From Entomortierella parvispora (lineage: Eukaryota; Mortierellomycota; Mortierellomycetes; Mortierellales; Mortierellaceae), in NCBI GenBank assembly GCA_963573315.1, contig OY752143.1, positions 496,001 to 560,000 on the forward strand: a DNA stretch of 64,000 nt, written 5' to 3'. The notes under the pieces are model-generated. The model saw only the letters and a program-made list of their open reading frames with translations. It did no database searches and was not told the origin of the DNA. Numbering within the stretch: position 1 is the first letter of the stretch; the number at the start of each line of letters is the position of its first letter. Position numbers and translations under genes: made by a program. Shown here one piece after another: positions 48,101 through 60,532 of this stretch.

Positions 48101-51100
48101 ACCCCAAGATGCACAAGTGGGAACACAAACACTCCAAACAACAAAACAACGCCAATGGAGAGCAGAAAAAGAAAAAAGGGCCTGATGATTGCGCGTGCTC
48201 GATCGAGGATGACACGAATCGTGGCTCTCTCTTTTACTCACCTTTCGGAGGGAAGGTCAAACAACGTTTGGGGCTTTCTTTTGAGAACTGGAACGGAAAC
48301 CTTTTGTCTGTCGATGGTGTCAAAAGGTTGGTAACACAAAAAAATAAAAAGAGGGAGATAGAGAGAAAAGAGGGAACAGCGAATGAGTGACTGAATGTCG
48401 TTGAACACGCCTCGGTGCGTGTTTCCGACCCCTTCCCTTCCCACACTGAAAGAACGCGTGCACAGTTGAAGAGAAGAAGACGGCTCAGACAGGAATTACG
48501 ATTCAAAACAAGGCGCCTTGTTCGAGACTTCCACACTTTGTTGCTTCAGCAAAGTGGGCTTGTCGACTTCTTTCATCATCATCGGGCTGTGGCCTGATTA
48601 TCTTCTTGGTTCAATTCCAAGGTAGGACAATCCCACTCGAGTAAGCAAACGCAGGGCTGAAATGGAGAGGAGTTTGAAGATCACTTTGGAAAACACAGTC
48701 GATCTTGTCTTGCGAGAAACACAAGCTTGGTGTGCTATGCTTGCTTGGCTCATGGTCCGCCCCACCAAGCTTAGCTGAGCAAGGATGATCTTTTTTTATC
48801 CTCACCTTTTTGATGACAGTCTCGGAGATCGAGCTGTGCTACGGCAGTAAATGGCGAGAGGCAGCAAAGGATTTGTGGTTTGTGGTTGATCTCTGGACTC
48901 GAGTCGAAAAGGGGTGGTGCGGAAGAAGGTGGATCTGTTTTGCTGCTGTGATTTTTGATCTGTCACCGAAAATGCTTGTTTTCTTTCTCTCGGTTGTGGT
49001 GTGCTGGTGAAGAGGGGTGGGGACTCGGTTAACGCGTTTTTTATAGTCTTTGATGACCTTTGGCTCTCGGGGGACCTTGGAGCCCGCGAATTCGGATCGC
49101 GACCTGCTCCTAGATCATTGTTCTCGACTCGTTTTTTTTTTTTTTTTATTCGACTTGTTTGTGGAACGGACGCGTCTCCTATTTTTGTTTTTTATTCTCT
49201 GCGCTTCTCTCTCATTCTCTCAACATGTCTTTTTTATGCTTCTGGAGGACAAACTCCAGTCAAGGGCAGGAACATGTTCATCCCGCACGCGTCTTCATTT
49301 TTTTTTTCCAGCAAGCAAAAGGATGAACGGAGACGAACAAAATAAAGGAGACGGGCGACAGCAGTTTGGACCATGGTCATGTCACACGCTCTGTTCATGC
49401 ACTTGGCTATTAATCCCTCAACGGAGTACGACCCTTGGATGTCAACTGCGCTGCGAATGGATCCTGGATCCAACACAGACTGCAAAGCGACTGCCGGTGA
49501 GCACTCTCGATCTCCCTACCGGTTTTTTTTTCTTTTGTTAAAAGTCCATCCATGGTGAAAGTGTGCATCCTGTGCTTGTGCGTACTCGGGTTGTATGCTG
49601 CAACCTCTTTTTTTTGCCTCCTCCCTTCGCCCCCTTCCCCTTGTTCTCTCCCCTGTCGGTGCTCCACGACGTCCGTATGATTCCGCATGGAGAGTGTTTT
49701 CGAGGGGAGATGGGCCATGGCCATGCACGCCGCGTCATTACATCCCTCTCCGGACCTGTACATCCCGTCCATTCAAGGATAAAAAAAAAGTACCTGTACC
49801 CGTGTACCGTCTTGCAACGATCTATGCATGCCTCGAACCATGTCTCCCATGTTTCTGGTGATTTTGTGTGTGATTGTTTTTTGTTGCTCTCTATCCCATT
49901 TTGCTCAGGTGCATCGAAAAGGAGAGCGCCTCTGGTAGCGATAAAAAAAGAGGGGCACCCTCGAGTTGTGGGAGTGTGTTTTTCATCTTGTTGCATGAAT
50001 GAGGCAGTTTTGCATGTCCCCTGTCCATGGACCATGCTCAACTGACAAGAGTCAACAGCTGAAAAGGAATACAGCCTGAACACAAAGCGATCCCCCCCCC
50101 CCCCCCCCCCCCATGTCCTATGTTCTGATGTTACGAATTCTCGGGCAGCTTTTCGCGTGTGAGCTCACGAAAACAAGGGCCAGAGTGTTTCCTCTTGCTC
50201 CCCTGCTCTCTTCCTTCATCAGCCTCTTCCTCACCTCGAGGTCACCACTGTGCCTTTTACCATTGTTGAGTTGACTGATCCCGACAATAAAAAAAGGGTT
50301 ACAGCAGTTTCAATTCCTCCTCCTCCTCTCTCTTTCTGGGAACTAGATGTCCGACGCGTTAACTGCCAAACAGGTTCGGACTGGTGACGAGCTTAGAATA
50401 AAGTAAACAACAAGTTTTGGTTTGTACTATTGTGCTATACGAAAGTCTGTCATTCTTGCTCTTCTAGGCGCGTTCTTAAAAGTTCAATTGCAATTTACAA
50501 GGTGTCAGTTGATCAGCCGTGGCACTCTATTATAGCTTCACAATGGCAAGAATTAGCACCCTTGAACAACCCCCCCCCCACTGTGGGAAAGAGTTTGGCC
50601 CTGGATCGAAGAAGACCCAGCCCTCCGTCTCCATTGTCTTTCCATCTACACACTGACCGTCAATCTCCCACAAGGTTTCCAACGGTACCATTTCGCCATC
50701 TGCCTTGTTTTTTGTGTTCACATTCCCTTGGTCGCACGACCATCGTTTTTTTTTTTTTTTTTTTGTTGTTTGCCCATCTTTTGGTTTTGGTATCATTTTC
50801 TGTTCATGCATTTCTGTCTCCTTGTGAACGCTGCGTTTGCCAACGGTTCAAAGTTTCCAACGGTCCGCATGCTTGTCAATGCAAACGCTTTTTTTTTTAT
50901 TCCGAACAACAGATCCCACCCCCTTTGTTACACACACACACGTAACCTAAGCCAGCGGTTGTTCTATCCCCCCCTACCCAAGAGAAGAGAAGAGAAAATG
51001 GGGTGATGTTGCCATGTGCAAGCACAAAAATAAAGCCAGGACCAGACCCCTCCCCTTGTATATTCCTGGACATTTTTTTTTCATTCGCAAGAAATAGATC

Positions 51101-52345
51101 ACTCCCATATAAAATGAGAACTGCAGTGCAGTTCCCGTCTAATAGCCTAGTACTAGTAGTAGTAGTCTCTCGGGAGATGCAGAGTCCGACCCGATCTACA
51201 AATATCCTACTATACATACAGAATTTGGACAGTGTTGCAGCAACGGAAAACCTGGGGCCCCGCGGCTAGGACGAGTAGGAGGGCCAATCTATTTTCAGCG
51301 AATGTGCCTCGAGGCGTGCAAGTAGCGTTGATGGGATGGGGTACTGTACAGTACCATGGGAGAGAATGTACAGTATTGCAGGACACAGTTCTCAGCGTGA
51401 GAGTGAGAGTGAGCAGATCGAGCAAACAGATCGAACGCAAGGTCCAGACCTGCAGCGCCCCTCAAGCGGATCGTGATAAAAAAAAAAAAAAAAAGGAGAG
51501 ACACACGAGTCTATGAACGATAAGGTTCCAGGGCGTGTGAGTTTACCACTGCTGTATTTCTTTATTACAGTATCACAGCATGGCAGCACGACAACGGGAG
51601 ACAACGGAGGGGCGAGGCCATTCAGCAGAGGACAAAGACACATGAGAGCCGGATTCGATGGGAGAGGGGGTCAGACATCACCTCTCCCATTAATGTCCTC
51701 CTCGCCCACCGACAGCGGTCTGCCTGGTTGTTGTCTGTCGAACGGAACGTGGTGGGAATGATTCGTGATGATGTTGGCCTGCAGATCCGCCGCACAGACA
51801 CGGATCGATCTGTCTCTTTCAGAAAGAAGGACAAAAGGACAAAAGGACAGGGGCACGATGGCACGGATCAAAAAGAGACAAGCGTGCCGAATCTGATAGT
51901 CAATCTGACCTGACTTTGCCCCCTCTTCTTTTCTATCCTGACTGACTCTGATTGTCAGAGGACAGAGAGTCCAAGCGAGACCAGGCGCGACTGCGAACAA
52001 ACTGGTCGATGGTGTGCACACTCTTTTTTTTTTTCTTTTTTTTTTTTTTTTTGGGAGACTGTCCCCGAGGTTGGACGGCCCGGGAAAGACGAGCAAACGC
52101 TTGCCATTGGTGTGAATGGCTTGAGAGTACAAGATAGCAACAGGACTCTCCGGTAGCAGCTCTCTGCGCCTAAAAGATACGTTTCCATTGTTTCCAAAGC
52201 GAAGAGAGGGTGTGTGGGGGGGGGGGGGTGCAGGCGGCTGTAGCCCTCGTCTTTGCAAGTTCTTTGGGTCTGGACAGTTTGGGCAAAGTTGCAAATGAGC
52301 GATAAATTGAACGCGAGAGCAGCAGGGAACAATTCTATCCCAGAG
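45116..52345. other. 7.2-kb region with no recognisable gene
   Basis: No motif, long balanced frame or convincing exon chain is seen on either strand. Contents include GA-rich DNA (45180-45540, the leader of the hypothetical gene), poly-T (46664-46682), ATC/ATT trinucleotides near 47160-47190, poly-A (47668-47689), poly-T (49133-49148, 50747-50764), a run of 21 C (50092-50112), poly-A (51479-51494), poly-T (52023-52052) and a G run (52207-52217). A possible short spliced frame begins at 50349 (MSDALTAKQVR), and an exon-like minus-strand segment lies at 52075-52175. Neither can be extended into a gene. Confidence 0.5.
50092..50112. repeat. Poly-C run, 21 bases
   Basis: An uninterrupted C run, the longest G/C homopolymer in the window. 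On the minus strand it is G21, able in principle to form a quadruplex. Confidence 0.95.
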
Positions 52346-52596
52346 CTATGTGTAGTCCATGTAGGCTGGGACAGGCAGGGTTTGCAACGTGGTTAGCGTC
52401 TCACAGCTGTCGTCTATCCCTGGAGAAGGGCTGCAGGGTTGCACATCCGGATACACTGGGGTCAGTGGTGTCCTGTTGTAGTCATGGGGAGAGGACGGAC
52501 GGGAGGATGGAATGGAAAGAGAGGGAGGAAGGATGAAAGAGTCGAAGGGAGGGAGTTGAGGGAGATCCCATCGAATCGTCTGCGAGTGTTGCTCCT
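52346..52596 (-). CDS. Isolated 3' coding exon of an unrecognised minus-strand gene
   Basis: After a good acceptor (TTTCTTTAG at 52605-52597) the minus strand is open for 83 codons and ends with a stop at 52346. It reads VLTKEQHSQTIRWDLPQLPP, then SLSIPSSRPSSPHDYNRTP, then Pro/Ser/Thr-rich sequence ending LPVPAYMDYT. Composition is that of a disordered regulatory C-terminus and not of the surrounding simple repeats. It has no ATG, so it should be a last exon. Upstream exons would lie at 52700-53700, where CT/GT microsatellites dominate and I could not identify any with confidence. The product is unknown. Confidence 0.4.
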
Positions 52597-52677
52597 TTGT
52601 CAACACCTAAAGAAAGGCGAATCCTCGGTATTGCCGTGTGTGTGTGTGTGTGTGTGTCTTTTGCTTTTGCACTCTTT

Positions 52678-52725
<48 letters not shown>

Positions 52726-53180
52726 GTGAGTGGACCGAGCTATAATGATGTTGTTGTTGTTGTTGTTGTTGTTGATCAAGATGGATGAAGTGGACCAACC
52801 GGCAACGCCTGCGTTTTCCCAACAAAACGAACGACAACAAGGACAAGGACAACAATGAGAACAACATCAACAACGTGGACATGCCCGCAGACAGACAGAC
52901 AGATAGACACCATTCACACAGACACAGACATGGGCACAGACACATTCAGAAAACATCAAAGCACCACCCAGCCCTCTATTGTCTCCCCCAGAAAAAGACA
53001 AAGTCATTTCCAACCCTGCAATTCTGCCATTCTGCAATAAAACAGAGTACCGCTCCTTCGCTCCTTCGTTTCTTCCGTGCCTTCTGCCTTCTGTCGCTTC
53101 TCGCTTTTAGCCTTCTCGGCCTTTTGGCTTTGAGTGGACTGCATGTCTGTACTCTTTTTTTGCATTCCCCTCTTTTTTCC

Positions 53181-53223
<43 letters not shown>

Positions 53224-53739
53224 TTCTTTCCTTCCTTCCTTTTCTTGCGTCTCTCCTTCATCTCCCTATCGTATATATATCTCCCCTTCTCGTCTTCCGT
53301 GGGTACCTCCCTACCCTGCAGCCTTCCTTCCTTCCTTCCTTCCGTCCTTCCTTCCTTCATTCTCGCTCTCTGCTGGCTGTTCGCTCTCCCTTCTTTCCTC
53401 TCTCTGCCAGCAATCAATTGTTGTTAATTCTATCTTTGTCCTTTGCTCTCAAGCAACTCTTTTTGCACTTCTCCCCTTTCGCCTCTTCCTCTTCGCATGC
53501 ATCCACAGTCAGATCAGCCAATCCCTCATTCCTCCATTCCTCCCTGCATCTCCATGCCTTGCTGATTCTCCCTCTTTCTTTCATTCATTCATTCATTCTT
53601 TCTTGCATTCTTTTTTCCGCTCCTCCTTTTGATACCCGACCGTTGTACCTGTTTCCCTCCTCTCGCCATTCTTACTGGTTCCTGAGCCACAATTATTCCA
53701 TTATTCCTCGTGTCACCCAGAACCTCTTCATATCGCAAC
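52597..53739. other. Repeat-rich spacer upstream of the ceramidase-like gene
   Basis: It holds a GT run (52637-52657), a CT run (52678-52721), a GTT run (52749-52773), another CT run (53188-53220) and CCTT units (53320-53355). The C/T-rich part probably forms the promoter and 5' UTR of the ceramidase-like gene and, on the other strand, may hold the missing 5' exons of the minus-strand gene. Confidence 0.5.
52678..52721. repeat. (CT)n dinucleotide repeat
   Basis: A pure CT run of about 22 units, close behind a GT run at 52637-52657. Confidence 0.95.
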
Positions 53740-54989
53740 ATGCCTCCCTCCGAGATCCAGGCAGAGACCGTTCTGCCTATCCACCTCCCAATGCAGCCCC
53801 TCCATATCTCCACCCTCCGTCGTTCCTCCCGCATCGCCGGTCGCTCTACCGCCACCGTTAGCGGCAGCAGCGGAAATGCCGCCCACCAAACCATCAGACC
53901 GGACTCAATGGGCTATCCCCAGAGTTCAAGATCCGCTGAAGGCATCTCATCCTCGAACGCTTCGTCCGTTCCTTTATCCTCAACAATTGCTCTGGGGACG
54001 ATACCCTCGGAAGAGACTATCAGCAGCCGGACTGGGACGAGCTCCAGCACTCCCTTCTCATCGCCTCTGACCTGGCTGTCGAGGGTGATCACGAAGGCTG
54101 GTCAAGATGAACGGTTACACTATCATTCCAATGGACAGCACCACCATAATCACCACCGTCACCATCACCATCATAACCGGGCTTTGAGTCAGGCAGGCGG
54201 GATCCTGCATAGCCAAGCTGAGGCGCCTCTCGGCAAGCAGCTCTTTAGCAAGGCCACTGTCGTGACTCTGGAGAAGAAATACGCCACTGTACATTGGGCT
54301 GGTAAGTGTTTCTTTTAATTTTTTTACTATTATTTGGGCGACATGCACGTTTGGTGAACTCCTTGAAACTAAACACCACTCCATGCACACTGTCTCTGAA
54401 CCAATTAGCCGAGTTCTACTGCACTATCAGCTCTCCCTTCTTTGCGCTACCAATCCTCCTCTACTTGGACCCCTCTTTCCGCTGGTCGGCACCAGATATC
54501 CATATGACCCACTTTGCGATCGCACTTTCCGCCATCACAGCCATGACTTCAACCCTTTACCACGCGACCCTGTACAAGATTTTCTCTTCGCTGGACGCCT
54601 GCTTTGCAACCGTCATGTTTTATCTCAACACTCTTCAGCTCCTGCGGTCGTTGCCGCCTCCATATGCTATGATGGTTCCAGATCTGATCTCGTCCATTGT
54701 CCATTGCGAGGCTACGCCGTACGTGTTGACCGTAGGCATGATCTCGCTCTTTGTGTTTTCCTGGCGACGGACAGCCATGCTGTCGTTGATGCTGATGGTC
54801 GTGATGATTCCTGCCACAATCTGGGGATTCATTGTGCACGAGTCGTGGATTGGACTGGGCTTTGGACTGCTAGGTCTGTCCATGTTTGCGGCAGATAGGT
54901 TCCACTTCTTTTGTGGGCATTCATACTGGCACCTCGCTGGAGGACTGAGTCTCTGGTACGGAATCGCGAGTGGTGCCTTGGCAAAGTAA
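53740..54989 (+). CDS. Alkaline ceramidase/CREST-superfamily-like membrane protein, 380 aa
   Basis: CREST hydrolases, including alkaline ceramidases, are seven-helix metal-dependent lipid amidases. Exons 53740-54301 and 54409-54989 join in frame. Residues 1-180 are Ser/Thr-rich, with a His-rich run (about 142-152). The membrane part then starts: KYATVHWAAEFYCTISS resembles the 'E..Y...AEFWNT.S' entry of ceramidases, ITAMTSTLYHATLYK supplies the Ser and His of the 'S..FH.TL' motif, SSLDAC the Asp, and CGHSYWHLAGG the C-terminal 'HxxWH' pair. Six or seven hydrophobic segments fit. The N-terminal 'EPNY' element of true ceramidases is not seen, so another CREST branch is possible. The start is the first real ATG of the frame. 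Confidence 0.7.
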
Positions 54990-57407
54990 CAAGTCCCAAT
55001 GAACTGTTCTCTCAATTGTACTATAGACGACTGACAGGCTCAGTTGTTGTCTCTCCAAAAATAAAAAAAGATTGCCCACGCTATCCACTTGAGATTAACG
55101 CTGCCTTGACGCGTCTTGTGACCACCGTCCGCACGGGCAACCGACAGCGAACGCGTCGGTCAACGGTGGTCTTGTTTGTCATCGCTACCGAAAAGCGAGT
55201 GGGCCGACAGACCCCTTGCCAAACACAGAGAGAGTAGATGTGGAGGAGAGTGGCGTATTTATATTGTGTTGCATCCCCCCCCCAATTCATAGTACTGCTG
55301 GTCGAACAGGATACTACGACCTGAACTGACGACGTGTGAGAGAAAAAAGAGGGGGGTCAAGAAGGAAGCACTGCAAAAAAAAAAAAAAAAAAAAAAAAAA
55401 AAGAAAACCACACTCTCGGTCACAGCATGTTCACTTGCTCCATGCATGCATTGGGCACACAAGCACAGAAGGGGAGACTGCATTACGCGGGACAACACAG
55501 CCGCTTTTCCTGTTGCGCCCGCTGCGGGGATGTCCATGGTGCTTCCATTCACATTTGCATGCATTCTTCAGCGACATTGAGATGAATCTGAGCTGAGTTT
55601 TCGCCATCCTTCTGTTTGTGCAACCGACCCCGTCTCCTTGTCTGTGCTGCTGTCGCTTCTATCTATCTATCCCAGAGTCCAATTTCAATCCTGCCTTGTC
55701 TTCTTGTCTTCTCGGCAAGTTCATTCCACCCCGACAGCAGGCAGGCAAAGACTCTTTCCCGCCCGCCCATCCGTCCTGCTTCTCTCCGTTCCCCGCCCCT
55801 CTCCTCTCATTCTCACGTCTACTGCTACTTTTGCAGGATCGACCCAGAGCAAAGAAAGACGCCAAAAGGGCAGGTAGGAAAACGGGTTCATCTACTGTTG
55901 TCATCCATTGCCTCCCTTCGTTCGCGCATTTATAAACAAGAAAAAGAACAGGAAGGCTCGTCGTCACCCTCTTTCCCCCACTGGCTTCGGTCCTGCACCC
56001 TTCAAGACTTGTTATTCTTGCCCTGGTTTCTCCAAACCCACCGCTTCGTTTGGACACACTCGACCCTGTTTTTTTTTTGACCCTTCATACCCCTTGCCCT
56101 GCTCCTTCTCTCCCTTGTCCACCCTCGCCATCATCGCACCTCCTTGTCCTGGTCTCTTCCTTCCTCATCCTCCCCCTTCACATCTGCAGCTTCGGGAAAG
56201 ACAGGCAAACAGGCAGACAGGCAGGAGGGTATCCAGTGAACGACAAACGCCGATTCTTGTTCGCGCCTGTCGGTCATCCCGTCGCCCCCCTTTTGTCTCC
56301 CTTTTCTGATCATCGATTTGCTGCCGTCCATCTTTCCTTGTTCCTTTCTCTTTCCTTTCTATTCTGGTTCCTGGTCCTTGTTCTTGACACATCCCAATAC
56401 CGAGTTCCTGACTGACCTGTCATTCACTTTGACCTCTTCATCATCCTCGTCACCTCCGACACACAGACCACCTTTGTACACCAAGAGCCACATCCAGATT
56501 TGTAGGCATCTACCTTTCTCTTTGCACCTTCATCGACTCTTTCCCTTTGCCTCGATCCTCGTCTGCAACCACTCCAGTTCGCACCCAAGCGATAAAAAGA
56601 AGCCAGAGGCAGCTTGTTTGGGTTCCCAGGTTCGTTCTTCTTCCCTGTCTAGCCCAGTCCAGTCCAGTCCAGTCCAGTCCAGTCCAGTCCAATTCAACCT
56701 CATTTACACCGCACCCACTTTAGCCCCTCTTCTTCTGTCTCCTTGCACTTTCTTTCTTCTTTGTTGTCTTCTACACCACCATTCCTCCTCTGGCGCACTG
56801 GATCAACTCTGTAAGCAGAAGCAGGTCACCTTACCAACACCAACACCACCAACACCACCACCGTCATCATCTGTCTTCGGTTCGAATTGTCCTCTGACCA
56901 CATCCAGTCCACATCCACATCATCTCACCCACACTTTCTTCCAACCCAAATTGGGCCCTCTCCTTCCAACCCCTTCCTTTCTCCCTTTCTCCTTCTCTCT
57001 TTGAACTTTTTGCGCGCTTTACCAACCCTCCCACGTTGCAGCCTCTTTTTCTTTTAGTTGTATCCCTCTTTCTTTCTCTCTAAACTCCTGAGGAGTAGCC
57101 CATCCAGTCAGGCTATCTTTATCCTTTATTACATTTTCTCATTTCTTTTTGTTTTCTGCTCACTCAATTTCGCCGTATCCCTTTCTCCTCATTTTTTTGC
57201 TGTTTTGTTATTGTAGTTGTTGTTGTCATTGTCCTCCCCCCAACTCTCTTCGCCCTCTTTGTCTCCCATCGAGTGTGGATCTATCCAATATTCTTCCTCC
57301 CTCTCACTCTCGTACTTCACCTCTTCGGTGACTAATCATCTAATAACAAAACGAAATAGAGGAACTCCTGTGCAGAAACAACGACGACAATATCAACATA
57401 GTCGACC
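54990..57407. other. 2.4-kb spacer, C/T-rich, no supported gene
   Basis: This lies between the ceramidase-like gene and the F-box-like gene. It has a poly-A run (55375-55402), a (CCAGT)n repeat (56653-56690) and nearly continuous C/T-rich DNA from 55600 to 57340. Plus-strand frames here (for example 55616-56080 and 56318-57004) are Ser/Pro/Leu strings produced by this bias. It probably contains a long promoter and leader for the F-box-like gene. Confidence 0.55.
56653..56690. repeat. (CCAGT)n pentanucleotide repeat
   Basis: About seven perfect CCAGT units in tandem. Confidence 0.95.
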
Positions 57408-60198
57408 ATGCCTTCCAATCATAACTACAAAAACAGCAGCAACTGCACCGTCCGTCGCTCTACCAGGCGCAGATCCCAAAAGTCGTCGCGTCAGCCGCCC
57501 AGTCTCCCACTCGAGATCTGGTTCCAAATCCTGACGCAGACATTGAATCTTCTCCTTCCGCTCTCTACGACGCCCAGGACATACTCAACCTACATCCTTC
57601 CCCTGTTGCTGACATCGCATACGTTTCATGAACATTGTCATCCAGTGACGTACCCTCATTTGCGAAAACACAGGCTGCTTCAGCTGTTCACGCGTTGGAA
57701 GGCGGCACACTCGAGGGAGGTTCATTTCTATCATCATCCACTCAGTGTCAGAGTCCGGTACGCACTCCCGGATCGAGTGGGCAACCCACCAGGGGAGGAA
57801 TACGAGACACTCTATAGCTTTATTAAGCGCGCATATCTCTTTGGATGTGAGAGTGTCTGTGGGACTGTGATCCCGGTTGAAGGTGGACTAGAAGGCGTGG
57901 CAGCGACGGCTGCTGCCCAGGCAGATGCTGGCCAAGCGCAGGGCCAGGCACAGAACGCGGCAGGGAATGGAGCAGCAGCAGCAGAAGGAGCAGCAGCAGC
58001 ACCAGGGCCAGCAAATGCTGCGGCGGCCACCACCTCTGCCCCTGCCTCAGCTGCCACAGGAGTAACACCAGGTAACCCCCCCAACCAAAAAAAAATATCG
58101 ATCCAATTTTTTTGTCATCCATCCAGAACAATGGACGCACGAAAGGCCGATCAAGGGACATCTGCTCCCTGCCTGCCCCCTTCTCCTCTCTCTCCTCCCC
58201 TCTCCCACTCCACGTCCAGACCATAACCACAGCACGGAAAAAAGGGAGGGAGCATGTGCGAAGCTGCATGTGACAAACTGGACGTGTTCTTTCTCCTTTG
58301 AAGTGAGGAAACAAAGAGAAGAAGCAAGTTCAGATCTGACTGACCCATGAACCTCCCTCGCCCCTTCCTTCGGGCGATTATTTCTTTCATGCGTTCACCC
58401 TGCAGGATGTTTTCTTGTTGTGGGTTGTTTTTTTGGGTGTTTGTAATGCGACTGTGCTGACCTTACTGCCACTCCCTCTCCCTCCCCTTTTTTTCGGAAA
58501 TCATTAGGAAATGTCGTGGTCGCACCACCTGTCATACCTACGGCACCACCCGTGGCGATTCCGCAAGGAGGAGATGGTGGTGGACAGGGCTGGAAAGGTC
58601 ATGCTCTTCAATGGCACGTTGCCAACCCAACCTTTGCGGCAGAGGGTACGATCGATCTTTATCGAGATGTGGTGGAGGAATACAGGCGAGTTGTTTGTGG
58701 AAGTGCAGCCTCTCGTGAAAGGAGTCGCCAATTTGAACAGACCATGGATCGGATCAAGAACCCACATCGGTATCCAGCTTTGCTTTCACCAGCATGTTCC
58801 TCATTTCCTGAATCAACCTTCTCACATGACTCTACGACTCTGTCCAGGAGGATTTCTGAGACGAGTGAAGATACAGCTTTGGAGGGGGACACCGAAGATA
58901 TGGAGGAGGATGATGACAGTGAAGATGAGGAAGAGAGTGATCACGACGACGAACAAGATGAAGAACAAGAAGAAGAAGAAGAAGAAGAGGAGGACGAGGA
59001 AGACTTGATGCAGGAGCATGGAGAGGAAATGATTGAGCAGGATCAGGACCTTCTTTTGAACGAGATTGAAGCAAAGGGAGGTCTCCGTCGACGAGACAGC
59101 GGCCATGGCCAGTCTTCCTCCGAGATGGATATTGACGAAGATGCAGATGACGAGTTGGATCATGAGGATATGGTGCTAGACAGTGATATGGAACCCAAAA
59201 TATCCCCGTCTCGGGCTGGCAGCAGTAAGAGCAGTAGAGTGAACAGCAATATCGACAACAACAATGGTGAGGACGAACAGCTCCAACAGCAGCCTCGACC
59301 ACAGGATCGACCCAAGAGGACAACCGGAAAACGTGAGCCAGACACAATGGCCATGGATTATGAACTTGAAGGAACGACTCGTCAGCGTCGAGGGGGTCTT
59401 CGGTCCCAGACACAACAGCACCAACAAAAGATGGAACGCCCTCGCTCTGCAAGCGAACAGGAGCGGATCATCATGGACATGTCGCTTGACAAGCCGTACC
59501 CTACCGTGAACTGCAATCCGCTCTCACCCTTCTACATTGAACGACCCTCATCCGCGGGCTCTTGTTCCTCTTCCTCCAGGACGCGCTCGGGCTCCCCTGG
59601 CCCCTTGACGCCCCTGGGGCCAATCTCTTTGATGGTCAAGGCGAAATTGTTGCGTGCGAAATCTTCACAGAGATTGGCGCTTCATCGAAGTCTGTCCAGT
59701 CCTGGTTCTTACAATCCGTCAACAACAAAGTCTACAACTTCCCCATTGTCCTCGTCTTCGTCTTCTGGAATAACAGGTCCAGAACAACAAGAAACGACCA
59801 GCTCATCACCATCGACCTGTGCGACGACGTTGGAAAGCACCAACAACAGCAGCAGCACTGTCTCTGCCGCACCTTCTTCTCCTTCATCATTGGCTTCTCC
59901 TTCTTCTTCTGGACCCCTCAAAGCTGAAGATCTTGGCTTTGATCTGGCCTCGGCCTGTGCCAATACTTTTGCGTCCGATCTGGCGTTTGTGTTGGCTCGT
60001 GTTCCAGGGTTGGGTGCTCATTTCCATCGATTTGAACAACTGGCTAAGCTAAAGTTGCATGTCGGGTGGGCCAAGCATGCACAGAGTCGAGGTGGAAACG
60101 ATGTCTTTGTCATGAGTTGTTCGCGGTTGATCGCCATCCTGGCCCCTTTGGCCAATACGCCTCTTGTCAGTGAGCGCGGTGGAGGATTGGCACCATAG
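57408..60198 (+). CDS. F-box-like protein with acidic low-complexity region, 784 aa
   Basis: F-box proteins are substrate adaptors of SCF ubiquitin ligases. Two exons, 57408-58071 and 58508-60198, join in frame. After a basic start, residues about 28-85 read LPLEIWFQILTQTLNLLLPL, then LLLTSHTFHEHCHPVTYPHL, which fits the F-box pattern 'LP.EI...IL......L.....' with a later Cys/His-rich helix. A region with RYALPDRVGNPPGEEYETL and FIKRAYLFGCESV follows. An Ala/Gly/Gln-rich linker spans the intron site. The second exon adds GTIDLYRDVVEEYRRVVCG, then a long Asp/Glu-rich stretch (about 345-420), Ser-rich DNA-encoded repeats, and a final folded-looking block (FASDLAFVLARVPGLG, LKLHVGWAKHAQSRGG). 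No repeat such as LRR or WD40 is seen, so the target-binding part is undefined. Confidence 0.72.
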
Positions 60199-60532
60199 AA
60201 CGATAGTTTCTTTCTCTGCCACCACCACCACTACCATCCATCGCTTTTTCAAGTTATCAAATTAGATTGTTGCTTTCAACAAAATAAAACAAAAAACTGC
60301 GTCCTCCCTTTTCGCCCTTTGAGCAAATGGGAATAAAATTATTAATAAAACTGCAAAATTTTCTAGAGTTTCTTTCTGGAATAACAACGCCGGGTGGCTG
60401 AGCTTTGGCAATGATCTCGAATAATCTTTGTCACGTGATATCTATTTTGAAGTGAAGGACTGAAGGTGTTTCTCCAATCCATTCATTCATTCACAACCGA
60501 CAACCCACCCCACACACAAATTCCATTTGAAA
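60199..60532. promoter_or_regulatory. Spacer and promoter of eIF2B epsilon
   Basis: These 334 bases follow the F-box-like stop. AATAAAAT-type sequences near 60335-60350 may end the upstream transcript. A CACGTG lies at 60432-60437, about 100 bases before the start codon. ATTC units and a C/A-rich leader follow. Confidence 0.45.

Noticed and set aside
52742-52940. Minus-strand poly-Gln segment (DQQQQQQQQHHYSS) as the exon upstream of 52596
   Set aside because: No usable GT donor follows it before the CT/GA repeat, and its upstream frame is simple-sequence DNA.
52785-53861. Plus-strand 358-codon ORF before the ceramidase-like gene
   Set aside because: It runs through CT microsatellites, is Ser/Leu/Phe-rich, and overlaps the real coding start at 53740 in another frame.
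55616-57004. Plus-strand ORFs of 105-228 codons
   Set aside because: Ser/Pro/Leu-rich artefacts of C/T-biased leader DNA; three frames are open at once.
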